DNA of 64,000 nucleotides, from NCBI GenBank assembly GCA_003514385.1, contig DOQR01000004.1, positions 111,239 to 175,238 on the forward strand, read 5' to 3'. A program made the translations under genes and the position numbers. The notes under the pieces were generated by a model. It did not search any database. It saw only the letters and a list, made by a program, of their open reading frames with translations, and was not told where the DNA came from. Shown here in pieces: positions 9,022 through 20,055 of this stretch (position 1 is its first letter; each line of letters begins with the position of its first letter). The DNA comes from Oscillospiraceae bacterium (GTDB lineage Bacteria > Bacillota > Clostridia > Oscillospirales > Acutalibacteraceae).

Positions 9022-9654
9022 ATGTCGGAAAAGAAAGAGAAGAAAGAAAAAGAACAGAAGAACACCGCGGAGGCAGAACCCTCCAGGCGTTCGAGAAAAA
9101 AGCAGAACACTCACAAAGCTATTCTGCATCAGGCAAAGGTACTCTTTGAAAAAGAGGGTATCGGCAATGTCACAATTGAGCAGATAAGCGAGAGTGCCGA
9201 TGTTTCGCGTTCCACATTCTTTTCGCACTTTGCTTCCGTTGACGATCTTCTCAAGGAGATTTCGGACGAGGAGATAAACGACGTCTTTGAAGCGGCAAGA
9301 AAGGGCGACGGAGAGCTTACCGTCGGCGCACTTTTGAAGCAGCTCAACGATGACACTTATCCTTATCCGTATCTTTCCGCAGAGGTTCTCATGCGCGGTA
9401 TTCTCTCAAAAGGCGAGTCGAATTTCGCACAGGTCGATCGTTTCCTCCGCAAGGAGATAGTGACCGACAAGAGCTATGCGAACACCCTCGAGGAGTTTTC
9501 GTCAAAAGAGCTTTCTGCTCTCATTCTCGGAGCCTTCTTCGGTCTCATCTTCCAGAAGATGATAAACGACGAGAGCTTCACAAACCCCGATGAAACAAGC
9601 GTGACTATCCAGAAATTCATAAAATATCTGAAAAATCAGGAGGAATTATCATGA
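9022..9654 (+). CDS. TetR/AcrR-family transcriptional regulator
   Basis: 210 residues with an unusual Lys/Glu/Arg-rich N-terminal tail (1-30). The TetR helix-turn-helix is at about 49-70 (VTIEQISESADVSRSTFFSHF). The C-terminal ligand-binding part is helical and not assignable to a ligand. Ribosome binding site TTAGGAG precedes the ATG. The last codons overlap the start of the aminotransferase (ATGA), so the two are translationally coupled. The regulator probably controls its own operon. Confidence 0.88.
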   Translation: MSEKKEKKEKEQKNTAEAEPSRRSRKKQNTHKAILHQAKVLFEKEGIGNVTIEQISESADVSRSTFFSHFASVDDLLKEISDEEINDVFEAARKGDGELTVGALLKQLNDDTYPYPYLSAEVLMRGILSKGESNFAQVDRFLRKEIVTDKSYANTLEEFSSKELSALILGAFFGLIFQKMINDESFTNPDETSVTIQKFIKYLKNQEELS

Positions 9655-11156
9655 GCAACGGATATGGAATCAGCAAATGGGAAGACGCAAAGACCATTTA
9701 CAATGAGCTTCACGAGCTCACTTCTAAGCCGATCTATTGCGTTTCCGAAGAGGCACTTAAAGACGTTCTCGATTATTTCGAGACCAAGTGCGCAAAGTCG
9801 AAGGCGATCACCACCGAGGCAAAGCAGTATATCCCCGGCGGCGTTCAGCACAACCTCGCTTTCAACTATCCCTTCCCGATTTGCGTGACCAAGGCTGAAG
9901 GCGCGTTCCTTTATGACCTTGACGGCAACAAGTACTACGACTTCCTGCAGGCAGGCGGCCCGACAATCCTCGGCAGCAACTATGCTCCCGTGAGAGAGAA
10001 GGTCATTGAGCTTCTTAATGACTGCGGCCCTGTAACCGGTCTGTTCCACGAGGGTGAGCTCCTGCTCGCTAAGGAGATCAACAAACATATGCCCAACGTC
10101 GAGATGTTCCGTATGCTCGGTTCGGGCACCGAGTCCGTTATGGCTGCTATCCGTGTTGCACGCTGCGCCACAAAGGCAAAGCGCATCATCAAGGTCGGCG
10201 GCGCATATCACGGCTGGTCCGATCAGATGGTTTACGGTCTGAAGATTCCGGGCTCCAGATTCTTCCTTGAGTCCCACGGTATTCCGCACAGCTGCTACGG
10301 CACTACCGACGAGGTCAGACCCAACGATCTTGACATGCTCGAGAAGATGCTCAAGCTCAACAAGATGCGCGGCGGCACAGCTGCTGTTATCGTTGAGCCT
10401 GTCGGCCCCGAGAGCGGCACAAGACCTGTTGATTTCAACTACAACAAGGAAGTCAGAAAGCTCTGCGACAAGTACGGCTGCCTGTTCATCTTCGATGAGG
10501 TTGTTACCGGCTTCCGTGTCGGCCTCGGCGGTGCTCAGGGTTACTTCGATGTCGTACCCGATCTGACCATCTTCGGCAAGATCGTTGCCGGCGGTTATCC
10601 GTCAGCAGGCGGCGTCGGCGGTAAGAAGGAGTTCGTCAGCGGCATGGCCGCAGGTGTCGGTACCATGATGAAGCGCGCTTATGTCGGCGGTACTCTCGCG
10701 GCTAACCCGCTTTCGTCCTATGCAGGCTACTGCGCTATCCAGGAGATCGCAAGAACCAACGCTTGCGAAGTCGCAGGCAGAGCCGGTGACAGACTTGCTG
10801 CAGGTCTTAAAGATCTTGTTAACAAGTACGGCCTTCCTTATGTTGTTTACAACCAGGGCTCTATTGTCCACCTCGAGTGCACCGGTGCAATGAGCTACGA
10901 CTTCAGCTCGATGAACATCCTCAAGTCGGCTCTCCCGATGCTCAAGACAAAGCCCGAGATGCTCCGCAGAAAGTCCGCTATGGAAGAGATGGGCGCAGCT
11001 TACATGGCAAACGGTATCGTTACCCTTGCCGGCAGCCGTCTTTACACTTCGATGGCAGATACCGACGAGATCATCGATGGTGCTCTTGAGAGATTTGACG
11101 ATGTCTTCAAGAACGTCAAGGTTTGCCCCGCAGACCGCGTTTTCGCAAAGAAATAA
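9651..11156 (+). CDS. Class III (glutamate-1-semialdehyde aminomutase-like) PLP aminotransferase
   Basis: 501 residues, about 70 longer than typical HemL because of an N-terminal extension. The fold-type I PLP features are visible: GSGTESVMAAIRVAR (157-171), HGWSD near 187, the cofactor Asp in FDEVVTGFR (281-289) and the Schiff-base Lys at K310 in FGKIVAGGYPSAGG. GGTLAANPLSSYAG fits the class. The closest class is HemL/aspartate aminotransferase-family; whether it acts in heme synthesis or on another amino acid cannot be decided, and no other heme genes are nearby. Codons are strongly biased (many CTC, AAG, GGC), unlike the neighbours, suggesting high expression. It overlaps the TetR gene by 4 bp. 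Confidence 0.85.
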   Translation: MSNGYGISKWEDAKTIYNELHELTSKPIYCVSEEALKDVLDYFETKCAKSKAITTEAKQYIPGGVQHNLAFNYPFPICVTKAEGAFLYDLDGNKYYDFLQAGGPTILGSNYAPVREKVIELLNDCGPVTGLFHEGELLLAKEINKHMPNVEMFRMLGSGTESVMAAIRVARCATKAKRIIKVGGAYHGWSDQMVYGLKIPGSRFFLESHGIPHSCYGTTDEVRPNDLDMLEKMLKLNKMRGGTAAVIVEPVGPESGTRPVDFNYNKEVRKLCDKYGCLFIFDEVVTGFRVGLGGAQGYFDVVPDLTIFGKIVAGGYPSAGGVGGKKEFVSGMAAGVGTMMKRAYVGGTLAANPLSSYAGYCAIQEIARTNACEVAGRAGDRLAAGLKDLVNKYGLPYVVYNQGSIVHLECTGAMSYDFSSMNILKSALPMLKTKPEMLRRKSAMEEMGAAYMANGIVTLAGSRLYTSMADTDEIIDGALERFDDVFKNVKVCPADRVFAKK

Positions 11157-11173
11157 TCAAAAACTGATAAATG

Positions 11174-11205
11174 AGATGCTCTCCTTCGGGAGGGCATCTT
11201 TTTTC
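11174..11205 (+). terminator. Rho-independent terminator after the aminotransferase
   Basis: An 11 bp stem (11174-11184 with 11189-11199, one G-T pair) closes a TTCG tetraloop and is followed by a T run. Confidence 0.9.
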
Positions 11206-11237
11206 GGCATAACAGTCCTGAGATTTTCAAAAAGTAA

Positions 11238-11266
11238 TTGAATAACTTTTATAAATGTGCTAATAT
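11238..11266 (+). promoter_or_regulatory. Promoter of the radC-uvrB-uvrA operon
   Basis: TTGAAT (11238-11243), 17 bp, TAATAT (11261-11266), with a TG one base before the -10 box. I see no clear LexA box. Confidence 0.55.
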
Positions 11267-11311
11267 TAATAAGATAAACATTTGTTCATGGCTCGAAAAG
11301 AGGCGATAATC

Positions 11312-11995
11312 ATGCATGAGGATCACAGAAAAAGAGTAAAGGAACGCTTTCTGAAAGACGGGATAGAGAATATGCCCGATCATGAGGTGCTCGAACTGCT
11401 TCTGTTCTTTTCAATACCGCGCAAAGACACCAACGCTCTGGCGCACGAATTGATAGAACACTTCGGCTCTCTCAACTGTGTGCTCGAAGCTTCCGCCGAC
11501 GATCTTATGCAGGTAAACGGAATAGGGGAAGCCTCTGCGGCGCTTATAACACTTGCTTTTCAGCTGACGAAAAAGTATCTGAAAAACGCATCGGACAAGA
11601 AGCTGAAAAAATACGACGGACCTGAGTCGGTCAAAGAGCTTCTGATGTCAAAATATCTCGGCGCGCGGGAAGAGATGGTCTATATGCTGTCTCTCGACTT
11701 TGACGACAATATTCTCGCAATAAACAAGATATCGCACGGCACATTTTCTGCCGCAAATATAGACAAGCGTTTTGTGCTTGAAACTGCATTCCGCAACAAG
11801 GCACGTTCGGTCGTACTCGTTCATAATCATGTCAACGGAATACCTGTCCCGTCGCGCGACGATCTAAACACCACAAAGGCGGTCGGCGACTTCTTTCAGG
11901 GCGTAAACGTCCATCTGCTCGACCACCTCATATATACCGACGAAGACATCTTTTCAATGGCGCAGGTCAAGAAATTTGCACCGCTGTTTATATAA
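11312..11995 (+). CDS. radC: RadC/YsxA-type JAMM-domain protein
   Basis: 227 residues from the ATG at 11312. Family members typically start MHxGHRxRVKERF, so the upstream in-frame starts at 11282 and 11288 are less likely. A helix-hairpin-helix segment lies around 60-80 ([15 protein letters not shown]). The JAMM/MPN+ metal-site pattern is [14 protein letters not shown] at 171-184; the usual HxHPSG has V and N here at the Pro-Ser positions. Despite its name, a DNA repair role for RadC has not been demonstrated. Here it lies 11 bp upstream of uvrB and is probably in its operon. Confidence 0.88.
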   Translation: MHEDHRKRVKERFLKDGIENMPDHEVLELLLFFSIPRKDTNALAHELIEHFGSLNCVLEASADDLMQVNGIGEASAALITLAFQLTKKYLKNASDKKLKKYDGPESVKELLMSKYLGAREEMVYMLSLDFDDNILAINKISHGTFSAANIDKRFVLETAFRNKARSVVLVHNHVNGIPVPSRDDLNTTKAVGDFFQGVNVHLLDHLIYTDEDIFSMAQVKKFAPLFI

Positions 11996-12006
11996 AGGAT
12001 ATCAAT

Positions 12007-13968
12007 ATGGATAAATTTATTCTTCATTCCCAATACAAACCCATGGGCGATCAGCCGCAGGCGATAGCCGAACTGACCGACGGAGTCAACAGGGGATTCA
12101 CCGAACAGACTCTGCTCGGCGTTACGGGTTCCGGCAAAACATTCACAATGGCGAATGTCATTGCCAATCTCAATCGTCCGACGCTCATTCTCGCTCATAA
12201 TAAAACGCTCGCGGCTCAGCTCTGTTCCGAGTTCCGCGAGTTTTTCCCTGAAAACGCAGTCGAGTATTTTGTTTCGTATTACGACTACTATCAGCCGGAG
12301 GCTTATATCCCGTCAACGGACACTTATATCGAAAAGGATTCCGCTATAAATGATGAAATAGACAAGCTCCGCCATTCCGCAACCTCTGCGCTCTCCGAAC
12401 GGCGCGATGTTATAATTGTCGCCAGTGTGTCGTGCATATACAGCTTGGGCGACCCTATCGACTACCGCAGCATGGTCATCTCGCTCCGCCCCGGAATGGA
12501 AAAAAGCCGCGACGAAGTTATAAACAAGCTCGTTGAAATACAGTATGAGCGCAATGATATAAATTTCATCAGAAACAAGTTCCGAGTCCGCGGAGACGTG
12601 CTTGAGATATTCCCGGCGCAGTCTAGCGAAAACGCAATCAGAGTTGAATTTTTCGGCGACGAAGTTGACCGCATATCTGAGATAAACGCCCTGACAGGTG
12701 AGGTCAAGGGCGTGCTGTCCCATGTCGCAATATATCCCGCATCCCACTATGTTGTTTCGCAGGAAAAGATGGAGCGCTCAATCAAAGAGATATATGATGA
12801 GATGACCGAGCGCGTCGCTCGGTTTGAGAGTCAGGGCAAGCTGCTCGAAGCTCAGCGCATAAAGCAGCGCACGGAATATGATATCGAGATGCTTCGCGAA
12901 ACGGGATTTTGCAAGGGAATCGAGAACTATTCGAGAGTCATGTCCGGGCGTGAACCGGGCTCTCCGCCTTTTACGCTGCTCGACTATTTTCCGAAAGATT
13001 TTCTGCTGTTTGTCGACGAATCCCATGTAACGCTCCCGCAGGTACGCGGAATGTACGGCGGCGACCGTTCAAGAAAAGATACGCTTGTTGAATTCGGCTT
13101 CCGCCTGCCGTCCGCATATGACAACAGACCGCTGACTTTCGACGAGTTCTATGAAAGGGTCGGTCAAAAAATATTTGTCAGCGCAACGCCGGGCGAATTT
13201 GAGCGCGAGATAAGTTCGCAGATTGCCGAACAGCTTATCCGTCCTACCGGTCTTGTCGATCCCTCGATTTCCGTCAGACCTACCGAGGGTCAGATAGACG
13301 ATATTATATCCGAGATAAATATAAGAGTCGAGCGCAAAGAGCGCGTTCTTTTGACTACGCTCACCAAGAAGATGGCAGAGGATCTGACGGATTATCTCGA
13401 AGACCTCGGCATAAAAGTGCGCTATATGCATCACGATGTTGATACGATAGAGCGAATGGAAATCATCCGCGATCTGCGCCTCGGCGAGTTTGATGTGCTC
13501 GTCGGCATAAACCTGCTGCGCGAGGGATTGGATATTCCCGAGGTCTCGCTCGTTATAATTCTTGACGCCGACAAGGAGGGCTTCCTGCGCTCCGAAACAT
13601 CGCTGATACAGACGATAGGACGCGCGGCGCGAAACGCGAACGGCGAGGTTATCATGTATGCCGACTCCGTCACTCCGTCGATGGAGCGCGCAATAGTTGA
13701 GACTGAGCGCAGACGTCAAAAACAGATGGCATATAACGAAGAGCACGGAATTGTGCCCAAGACAATAATCAAGGGCGTCCGCGATGTCATCGAAATAACC
13801 AGCAAAAAGGACAAGGGCGAAAAGCCGATAAAGAAGATGAGCCGCAAGGAGCGCGAAGAGATGATAGTTCGCCTGACTGCGGAAATGAAAGCGGCGGCGA
13901 AAATACTTGAATTTGAACACGCGGCATATCTTCGCGATAAGATAAACAAACTAAGAGAAGGAAAGTAA
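12007..13968 (+). CDS. uvrB: Excinuclease ABC subunit B
   Basis: 653 residues, normal for UvrB. Walker [11 protein letters not shown] is near residue 38 and the beta-hairpin [20 protein letters not shown] is near 95-115. Helicase motifs VDESHVT and QTIGRAARN are present, and the C-terminal UVR domain (about 615-650) that contacts UvrC is there. UvrB verifies the lesion in nucleotide excision repair after delivery by UvrA, which is encoded 15 bp downstream. uvrC is not in this window. Confidence 0.97.
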   Translation: MDKFILHSQYKPMGDQPQAIAELTDGVNRGFTEQTLLGVTGSGKTFTMANVIANLNRPTLILAHNKTLAAQLCSEFREFFPENAVEYFVSYYDYYQPEAYIPSTDTYIEKDSAINDEIDKLRHSATSALSERRDVIIVASVSCIYSLGDPIDYRSMVISLRPGMEKSRDEVINKLVEIQYERNDINFIRNKFRVRGDVLEIFPAQSSENAIRVEFFGDEVDRISEINALTGEVKGVLSHVAIYPASHYVVSQEKMERSIKEIYDEMTERVARFESQGKLLEAQRIKQRTEYDIEMLRETGFCKGIENYSRVMSGREPGSPPFTLLDYFPKDFLLFVDESHVTLPQVRGMYGGDRSRKDTLVEFGFRLPSAYDNRPLTFDEFYERVGQKIFVSATPGEFEREISSQIAEQLIRPTGLVDPSISVRPTEGQIDDIISEINIRVERKERVLLTTLTKKMAEDLTDYLEDLGIKVRYMHHDVDTIERMEIIRDLRLGEFDVLVGINLLREGLDIPEVSLVIILDADKEGFLRSETSLIQTIGRAARNANGEVIMYADSVTPSMERAIVETERRRQKQMAYNEEHGIVPKTIIKGVRDVIEITSKKDKGEKPIKKMSRKEREEMIVRLTAEMKAAAKILEFEHAAYLRDKINKLREGK

Positions 13969-13983
13969 TCGGAGGCGATATTC

Positions 13984-16821
13984 TTGCCGCAGAAAAATAT
14001 AATTGTAAAAGGCGCAAGAGAGCACAACTTGAAAAATGTCGATGTTGAGATCCCGCGCGACAAGCTCGTGGTGTTCACGGGACTTTCGGGTTCGGGAAAA
14101 TCATCGCTGGCATTTGATACTATATACGCAGAGGGACAGAGAAGATATGTTGAGTCCCTCTCGTCATACGCAAGACAGTTCCTCGGTCAGATGGAGAAGC
14201 CTCAGGTGGACTACATCGAGGGGCTTTCTCCCGCTATATCAATAGATCAGAAAACGACGTCAAAGAACCCGCGTTCGACCGTCGGAACGGTGACGGAAAT
14301 ATATGATTATCTGCGCCTGCTCTATGCACGCATAGGCATTCCGCACTGTCCCGTCTGCGGCAGAGAGATATCGAGGCAGACTGTTGACGATATCGTTGAC
14401 AGCGTGCTCGAGCTGCCCGAGGGCACAAAAATTCAGGTCATGGCACCTATTGCACGCGGTAAAAAGGGTCAATTCGTCAAGGAACTCGAAAGCGCGAAAA
14501 AGGACGGATATGTCCGCGTGCGCGTTGACGGAATAATATATGACCTCAGTGAAAAAATCGAGCTGGACAAGAACAAAAAGCACAATATAGAAATTGTGGT
14601 CGACAGACTCGTTGTAAAAGAGAGCATTCGAAGCAGGCTTGCCGATTCCATTGAAACAGCAACAGGTCTTTCAAATGGCATTCTGCTTGTTGATGTAATA
14701 GACGGCGAAGAGAAGCTTTATTCTCTCGACTATGCCTGTCCGGAGCACGGAGTCAGCATTGAAGAGCTCGAACCGCGTATGTTCTCGTTCAACAACCCAT
14801 TCGGCGCCTGCCCGACCTGCTCCGGACTCAGCGTATTCATGAAGCCCGATCCCGATCTTATCGTGCCGGATAAAAATCTTTCGCTCAGACAGGGCGCGAT
14901 AAAGGCGAGCGGCTGGAACAATGCCGACGGCGGCACGATAGCGCAGATGTACATGGAGGGTATTGCGAATAAATACAGCTTTACTCTCGACACTCCGTTT
15001 AAAGATATCCCTGCGGACGGCGTTGACGCTATAATGTACGGCACAAAAGGCGAGAAGCTCAAGCTTACGCGCAGAAACGAATATGGCACAGGCTCGTATA
15101 TGACCGCATTCGAGGGCATCTGCAACAATATTGAGCGCAGATATAAAGAAACCACAAGCGACTGGTCCCGTGCCGAGCTTGAACAGTGTATGTCAACGGT
15201 AAAATGTCCCGAATGCCACGGCGCAAGGCTCAGAAAAGAGTCGCTGTGCGTAACCGTCGGCGGAATAAATATAGACGAATTTGCAAATAAATCTATTGTC
15301 AAAGCCATAGAATTTCTTGATTCGCTCACCCTGACCGACCGCGAGCAGATGATAGCGAAGCTTATAGTCAAGGAGATAAAGGACAGACTGACATTTTTGC
15401 GCAGCGTCGGCCTCGGTTATCTGACCCTTGCCCGCTCGTCTGCAAGCCTCTCTGGCGGCGAAAGCCAGAGAATACGCCTTGCAACTCAGATCGGCTCGTC
15501 GCTTGTCGGAGTTCTGTATATTCTCGACGAGCCAAGTATAGGTCTGCATCAGCGCGACAACGAAAAGCTTCTGAATACTCTTCGCAACCTCAGGGATATC
15601 GGCAACACGCTTATAGTTGTCGAGCACGACGAGGACACGATGCGCGCGGCGGACTACATTGTCGATGTCGGTCCGGGTGCGGGTATCCACGGCGGAAATA
15701 TAGTCTGTACAGGCACGGCGGAAGATATAATGAACTGCAAGGAGTCGATAACCGGGCAGTATCTCAGCGGTCGCAAGAAGATTCCAGTTCCCGCAAAGCG
15801 CAGAAAAGGCAACGGAAAAAGCCTGAAAATAATCGGCGCACGCGAAAACAATCTCAAAAATATAGATGCCGAAATCCCGCTCGGCGAGTTTGTGTGTATA
15901 ACCGGCGTATCCGGTTCGGGCAAATCGTCGCTTATAAACGAGATACTGTATAAACGCCTTGTGACCGAACTCAACGGAGCGAAAAAAGTTGCGGGCGCGC
16001 ATACGGATATCCTCGGAATTGACAATCTGGACAAGGTTATCGCAATAGACCAGTCCCCGATAGGGCGTACTCCGCGCTCTAATCCGGCGACATATACAGG
16101 CGTGTTCAATGATATCCGCGACCTGTTCGCATCAACTGCCGAGGCAAAAGCGAGGGGATACAAAGCAAACAGATTCTCGTTCAATGTCAAAGGCGGACGC
16201 TGCGAGGCGTGCCAGGGTGACGGAATAGTGAAGATAGAGATGCATTTCCTTGCTGATATTTATGTGCCCTGCGACGTCTGCAAAGGCGCGAGATACAACC
16301 GCGAAACGCTCGAAGTCAAATACAAGGGCAAAAATATCTATGATGTGCTTGAAATGACTGTTGAAGAGGGGCTTGAGTTCTTCTCGAGCATACCGAAGAT
16401 AAAGCGCAAATTGCAAACCCTCTACGATGTCGGTCTCGGCTATGTCAAAATCGGTCAGCCTGCAACGACGCTTTCCGGCGGCGAGGCACAGCGCGTCAAG
16501 CTTTCAACCGAGCTTTCACGCCGCTCTACAGGAAAGACTGTTTATATTCTTGATGAGCCTACCACGGGTCTGCACACGGCCGATGTACACAAGCTCATCG
16601 AAGTGCTACACAGGCTTGTTGACAACGGAAATTCAGTCATTGTTATCGAACACAACCTCGATGTCATAAAGACCGCCGACTGGATACTCGACCTCGGTCC
16701 CGAGGGCGGCGACGAGGGCGGCGAGATAATCGCACAGGGCACTCCCGAGCAGGTTGCTGCAACCGAAGGCTCATACACCGGGCAATATCTCAAAAAGCTT
16801 CTGAATGATACGGAGGAATAA
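13984..16821 (+). CDS. uvrA: Excinuclease ABC subunit A
   Basis: 945 residues. It starts at a TTG (13984) with GGAGG 8 bp upstream. Two ABC ATPase halves are clear: [14 protein letters not shown] near 32 and [10 protein letters not shown] near 640, each with its LSGGE signature ([17 protein letters not shown] and [15 protein letters not shown]). Zinc-binding Cys pairs include CPVCG, CPTCSG and CEACQGDG...CDVCKG. UvrA finds DNA lesions and loads UvrB. The downstream DUF4091 gene begins 4 bp after its stop and is probably cotranscribed. Confidence 0.97.
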   Translation: MPQKNIIVKGAREHNLKNVDVEIPRDKLVVFTGLSGSGKSSLAFDTIYAEGQRRYVESLSSYARQFLGQMEKPQVDYIEGLSPAISIDQKTTSKNPRSTVGTVTEIYDYLRLLYARIGIPHCPVCGREISRQTVDDIVDSVLELPEGTKIQVMAPIARGKKGQFVKELESAKKDGYVRVRVDGIIYDLSEKIELDKNKKHNIEIVVDRLVVKESIRSRLADSIETATGLSNGILLVDVIDGEEKLYSLDYACPEHGVSIEELEPRMFSFNNPFGACPTCSGLSVFMKPDPDLIVPDKNLSLRQGAIKASGWNNADGGTIAQMYMEGIANKYSFTLDTPFKDIPADGVDAIMYGTKGEKLKLTRRNEYGTGSYMTAFEGICNNIERRYKETTSDWSRAELEQCMSTVKCPECHGARLRKESLCVTVGGINIDEFANKSIVKAIEFLDSLTLTDREQMIAKLIVKEIKDRLTFLRSVGLGYLTLARSSASLSGGESQRIRLATQIGSSLVGVLYILDEPSIGLHQRDNEKLLNTLRNLRDIGNTLIVVEHDEDTMRAADYIVDVGPGAGIHGGNIVCTGTAEDIMNCKESITGQYLSGRKKIPVPAKRRKGNGKSLKIIGARENNLKNIDAEIPLGEFVCITGVSGSGKSSLINEILYKRLVTELNGAKKVAGAHTDILGIDNLDKVIAIDQSPIGRTPRSNPATYTGVFNDIRDLFASTAEAKARGYKANRFSFNVKGGRCEACQGDGIVKIEMHFLADIYVPCDVCKGARYNRETLEVKYKGKNIYDVLEMTVEEGLEFFSSIPKIKRKLQTLYDVGLGYVKIGQPATTLSGGEAQRVKLSTELSRRSTGKTVYILDEPTTGLHTADVHKLIEVLHRLVDNGNSVIVIEHNLDVIKTADWILDLGPEGGDEGGEIIAQGTPEQVAATEGSYTGQYLKKLLNDTEE

Positions 16822-16825
16822 CAGA

Positions 16826-18445
16826 ATGATAACTTCACGAACCGTCAGTTCTCTTGAAAAGATTTTTCACGATTCCGAGCCGACCTGCGCGTCGCTCTCG
16901 GAGATGTCTATGCTCGGCAACGAGCGCGCATCATTCCAGCTCGCGTATTTCTCCGACGAGGACACACAGTGCGGGATATCCGTATCCGGCTGGAAGCCCG
17001 AGAATATAAAAATATACAAAGTTGTTGAGATAAATTCAGATCTTCCGGCTTTTGAGGACTCGGATTTCTATTTTCTCCGGAAAACTCCCGGGCTCTATCC
17101 TGATATGCTTGAGCCTGTTGAAGACAATTCATTTTTCGCGGAGAGCGGACATTACGGAAGCTTATGGATTGAACTCGATGCGTCCGGCGAATCGGCGGGC
17201 AGACATGATATTTTTATCACGGTTTCAAAAGGCAAAGAGACCGTCACGAATGTTATCACAGTCGATGTTATCGCCGCAAAGCTTCCCGAACAGGCGCTTA
17301 TGTGCACCATGTGGTTCCACTGTGACTGCCTTGCGACATATTATAAAGTCGATGTTTTCAGCGAAGAGCATTGGAATATAATCGAAAACTATGTCAGAAA
17401 TGCCGCGAATCACGGAATCAATTTTATTCTAACTCCGCTTTTCACTCCGCCGCTTGATACCGAAGTCGGGGGAGAGAGACCGACCGTTCAGCTTGTCGAT
17501 GTCAAAAAGACCAAAGATGGATACGAGTTCGGCTTCGACAAACTCGATCGATGGATAGATATGTGCAGACGCTGCGGAATTAAATATTTCGAAATGTCGC
17601 ATCTGTTCACCCAGTGGGGTGCGGAGCACGCGCCGAAGATAGTCGCCGAAGTTGACGGAGAAAAGAAGCGTATCTTTGGCTGGGAGACCGATGCGGACAG
17701 CGGCGAATACCGCGACTTTCTGCACCGTTTTGCCGCGGCTCTGACCGCTTTTATCGACAGAAAGGGTATAAGAAATTTCTGCCGTTTCCATGTGTCGGAT
17801 GAGCCGTCATTGGAGCAGTATGAAGTATATAAAAAGCGCGCCGATCTGATAGCGGAGATATTCCCGGGCTTCAAAGTCATAGATGCGCTTTCGGATATTG
17901 AATTTTTTGACAAAGGCGCTGTGAAATATCCTATTCCGTCCGAAGATCATGTCGAAGACTTTGTCGGCAAAGTCGATGAATTCTGGACATATTACTGCTG
18001 CGGTCAGCACAACAAGAATGTCCCGAACAGATTCTTTGCAATGCCGTCGGCGAGGAATCGTATTCTCGGCACTTTGCTTTATAAATACAATGCAACCGGA
18101 TTTCTCCAGTGGGGCTATAACTACTGGTATTCGCAGTTTTCAAAGCATGAGATAGACCCGTTCACCGTGACCGATGCAGGCAAAGCGTTCCCGTCCGGCG
18201 ATGCGTTTGTTGTTTATCCCGGCGAAAACGGACAGCCGATTAATTCGCTCAGGCTTAAAGTATTCTATGACGGGCTCCAGGATCTTGCCGCGATGCGTCT
18301 GCTCGAAAGCCTTGTCGGGCGCGAAAAGGCGCTTGAAATCGTGGTTCAGGATGACGAACTCACTTTCCAGAAATATCCGCACGGCAGCAGCTATCTCCTG
18401 GCTCTCAGAGGGCGCGTGAACAAAGCTATAAAAGAGAATATATGA
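16826..18445 (+). CDS. DUF4091 domain protein (glycoside hydrolase-like)
   Basis: 539 residues from the ATG at 16826, with CGGAGG 9 bp upstream inside the end of uvrA. An N-terminal beta-rich part (about 1-140, with ERASFQLAYF) precedes a TIM-barrel-like region containing CTMWFHCDCLATYY, HVSDEP (about 330) and FLQWGYNYWY (about 430). This is the usual layout of DUF4091 proteins found with carbohydrate-degradation genes; a sugar-hydrolase role is inferred, and no signal peptide is visible, so it would be cytoplasmic. The likely partner is the convergent GPH sugar transporter downstream. Confidence 0.8.
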   Translation: MITSRTVSSLEKIFHDSEPTCASLSEMSMLGNERASFQLAYFSDEDTQCGISVSGWKPENIKIYKVVEINSDLPAFEDSDFYFLRKTPGLYPDMLEPVEDNSFFAESGHYGSLWIELDASGESAGRHDIFITVSKGKETVTNVITVDVIAAKLPEQALMCTMWFHCDCLATYYKVDVFSEEHWNIIENYVRNAANHGINFILTPLFTPPLDTEVGGERPTVQLVDVKKTKDGYEFGFDKLDRWIDMCRRCGIKYFEMSHLFTQWGAEHAPKIVAEVDGEKKRIFGWETDADSGEYRDFLHRFAAALTAFIDRKGIRNFCRFHVSDEPSLEQYEVYKKRADLIAEIFPGFKVIDALSDIEFFDKGAVKYPIPSEDHVEDFVGKVDEFWTYYCCGQHNKNVPNRFFAMPSARNRILGTLLYKYNATGFLQWGYNYWYSQFSKHEIDPFTVTDAGKAFPSGDAFVVYPGENGQPINSLRLKVFYDGLQDLAAMRLLESLVGREKALEIVVQDDELTFQKYPHGSSYLLALRGRVNKAIKENI

Positions 18446-18448
18446 AAA

Positions 18449-18487
18449 ATCACCGCGACCAGTAACAAGGCCGCGGTGATATATTTT
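18449..18487. terminator. Bidirectional terminator between DUF4091 and the GPH transporter
   Basis: ATCACCGCG (18449-18457) pairs with CGCGGTGAT (18472-18480); there is an A run on the left and a T-rich run on the right, so it serves both convergent genes. Confidence 0.85.
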
Positions 18488-18493
18488 TATCTC

Positions 18494-19918
18494 TTATTCT
18501 TCTTCGGATTTTGCTTTTCTGTTCATAATGAACTCGTTTACTTTGTCGGACAGCTCGCCGTGAAGCTTATACTTTTTTGTGAAAATGATGAGCGAAAGTA
18601 CAACAAAAATCGGCGGGATAATAAACATCATTGTGGAAATGGTGTTCTTTGTGAGCTCTGTCTGAACAGGGAGAGTTGCATCATAGTGGGAGAACTGAAG
18701 TCCGAGGGCTATGACTATCGACTGTATGGTGTAGGCGAGCTTCTGAAGGAATCCTTTCATCGAGAAAACAATGGACTCCGAGCGGTAGCCGAGGCTGTAT
18801 TCGCCGTAATCAACGATATCGGCGAGCATAACAGTCTGCGAAACGAAGATGCATCCAATGCCCATGCAGCCTATAAGTGCAAAAACGGCGAACGGAATGA
18901 ACATCTTTGCATTCGACGCGAGAAGCACGGGACCGAACAGGAACATTCCGAGATAGCCTATAACGGTCATGCACATCGCGCCCTGAATAACCTTGCGGCG
19001 TGTGAACTTCTTTGAAAGCACAGGGAGCAGGAACAAGCCGAGAGCCTGACCTACGCCGCCGATTGCCGCGAAATAAGAGAGCAGCGATTTGTTGCCCATG
19101 ACGTTATCGAAGAAGTAGATGCCCATTGCGTTGGTTATGTACCAGCCGGTGTTAAAGAGCAAGGCGGTGAGCATGAAAATGAGCAGTTGATCGTTCGATT
19201 TGACGGTTTTAAAAGCTTTTGCAAGCGTGAACTTCTCTTTCGGCGGCACTGAACCGCGCTCTCTTGTGGTGGTGACAGTGATAAACGCGCCGATAATAAG
19301 CACGATACCTGCTATCATAGCCCAGCGGCTGTAGCCGACGGAATCGTTGCCCTTGCCGAGCATCGCGACCATCTGAACGGTGAACACGCTGACTATTATC
19401 TGACCGAAGCCCGAGAAGAATCTCGGAATGGCTGAGACGACATTTCTCTTCTGAGGGTCGCTCGTCAGCGCGGGAACCATCGACCAGTAGGGAATATCTA
19501 TCATCGTGTTTGTCATGCCCCAGAGAACATACATAACAGCGGCATAGATATAGAGCTTTATGTTTATGAAATCTCTGCTGACCTCAAATCCGGGATTGGT
19601 GAAGAGGAAAGTCAGCGCAACTGCATTTAGTACGGCGCCGCACATTATCCACGGGCGGAACTTGCCGAACTTAGACTTCGTGTTGTCAACGATCGTGCCC
19701 ATCATCGGGTCGTTGATGCCATCCCATATACGCGCGAGAGTCGGCACGATAAGCAGGAAAGTTGCATTGAGCAGAAGAACATCGGTTAAATACTTTGTAA
19801 GGAACGAGTTGAACAGACCGTAACTCAGATCCATTCCAATAGCGCCTACGCCGAAACCGAGATATCCGAATATCCATGATATCCCGCCGGAGCTGCGCTT
19901 GGCTTTTTTCTCTTTCAT
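18494..19918 (-). CDS. GPH-family sugar:cation symporter (MFS)
   Basis: 474 residues, about 12 membrane segments. The GPH/MelB-type features are present: FGVGAIGMDLSYGLFNSFLT at the start, ARIWDGINDPMMGTIVDNT (about 65-85) and GKFRPWIM. The later VMLADIVDYGEYSLGYRSES motif is also typical. Proteins of this group import glycosides with Na+ or H+; the sugar is unknown. It has its own promoter at 19950-19978 and is transcribed toward the DUF4091 gene. Confidence 0.9.
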   Translation of the reverse strand: MKEKKAKRSSGGISWIFGYLGFGVGAIGMDLSYGLFNSFLTKYLTDVLLLNATFLLIVPTLARIWDGINDPMMGTIVDNTKSKFGKFRPWIMCGAVLNAVALTFLFTNPGFEVSRDFINIKLYIYAAVMYVLWGMTNTMIDIPYWSMVPALTSDPQKRNVVSAIPRFFSGFGQIIVSVFTVQMVAMLGKGNDSVGYSRWAMIAGIVLIIGAFITVTTTRERGSVPPKEKFTLAKAFKTVKSNDQLLIFMLTALLFNTGWYITNAMGIYFFDNVMGNKSLLSYFAAIGGVGQALGLFLLPVLSKKFTRRKVIQGAMCMTVIGYLGMFLFGPVLLASNAKMFIPFAVFALIGCMGIGCIFVSQTVMLADIVDYGEYSLGYRSESIVFSMKGFLQKLAYTIQSIVIALGLQFSHYDATLPVQTELTKNTISTMMFIIPPIFVVLSLIIFTKKYKLHGELSDKVNEFIMNRKAKSEEE

Positions 19919-19949
19919 TGATTCACATCCTCATAAAGGTTATAAGATA

Positions 19950-19978
19950 ATATTAATTCAAACTAAAGCTTCCGTCAA
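19950..19978 (-). promoter_or_regulatory. Promoter of the GPH transporter gene
   Basis: Minus strand TTGACG (19978-19973), 17 bp, TAATAT (19955-19950). It is back to back with the phosphoesterase promoter at 19999-20027, leaving only 20 bp between the two -35 boxes. Confidence 0.6.
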
Positions 19979-19998
19979 GCCGAAAAAGACAAAATGAA

Positions 19999-20027
19999 TT
20001 GAAAAATCGCGGTTTTGATGGTAATAT
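19999..20027 (+). promoter_or_regulatory. Promoter of the phosphoesterase transcript
   Basis: TTGAAA (19999-20004), 17 bp, TAATAT (20022-20027), followed by a small open frame with a ribosome binding site and then the phosphoesterase gene. Confidence 0.6.
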
Positions 20028-20055
20028 ATAGTCAGAACCTAAAAGGAGACGCTGT

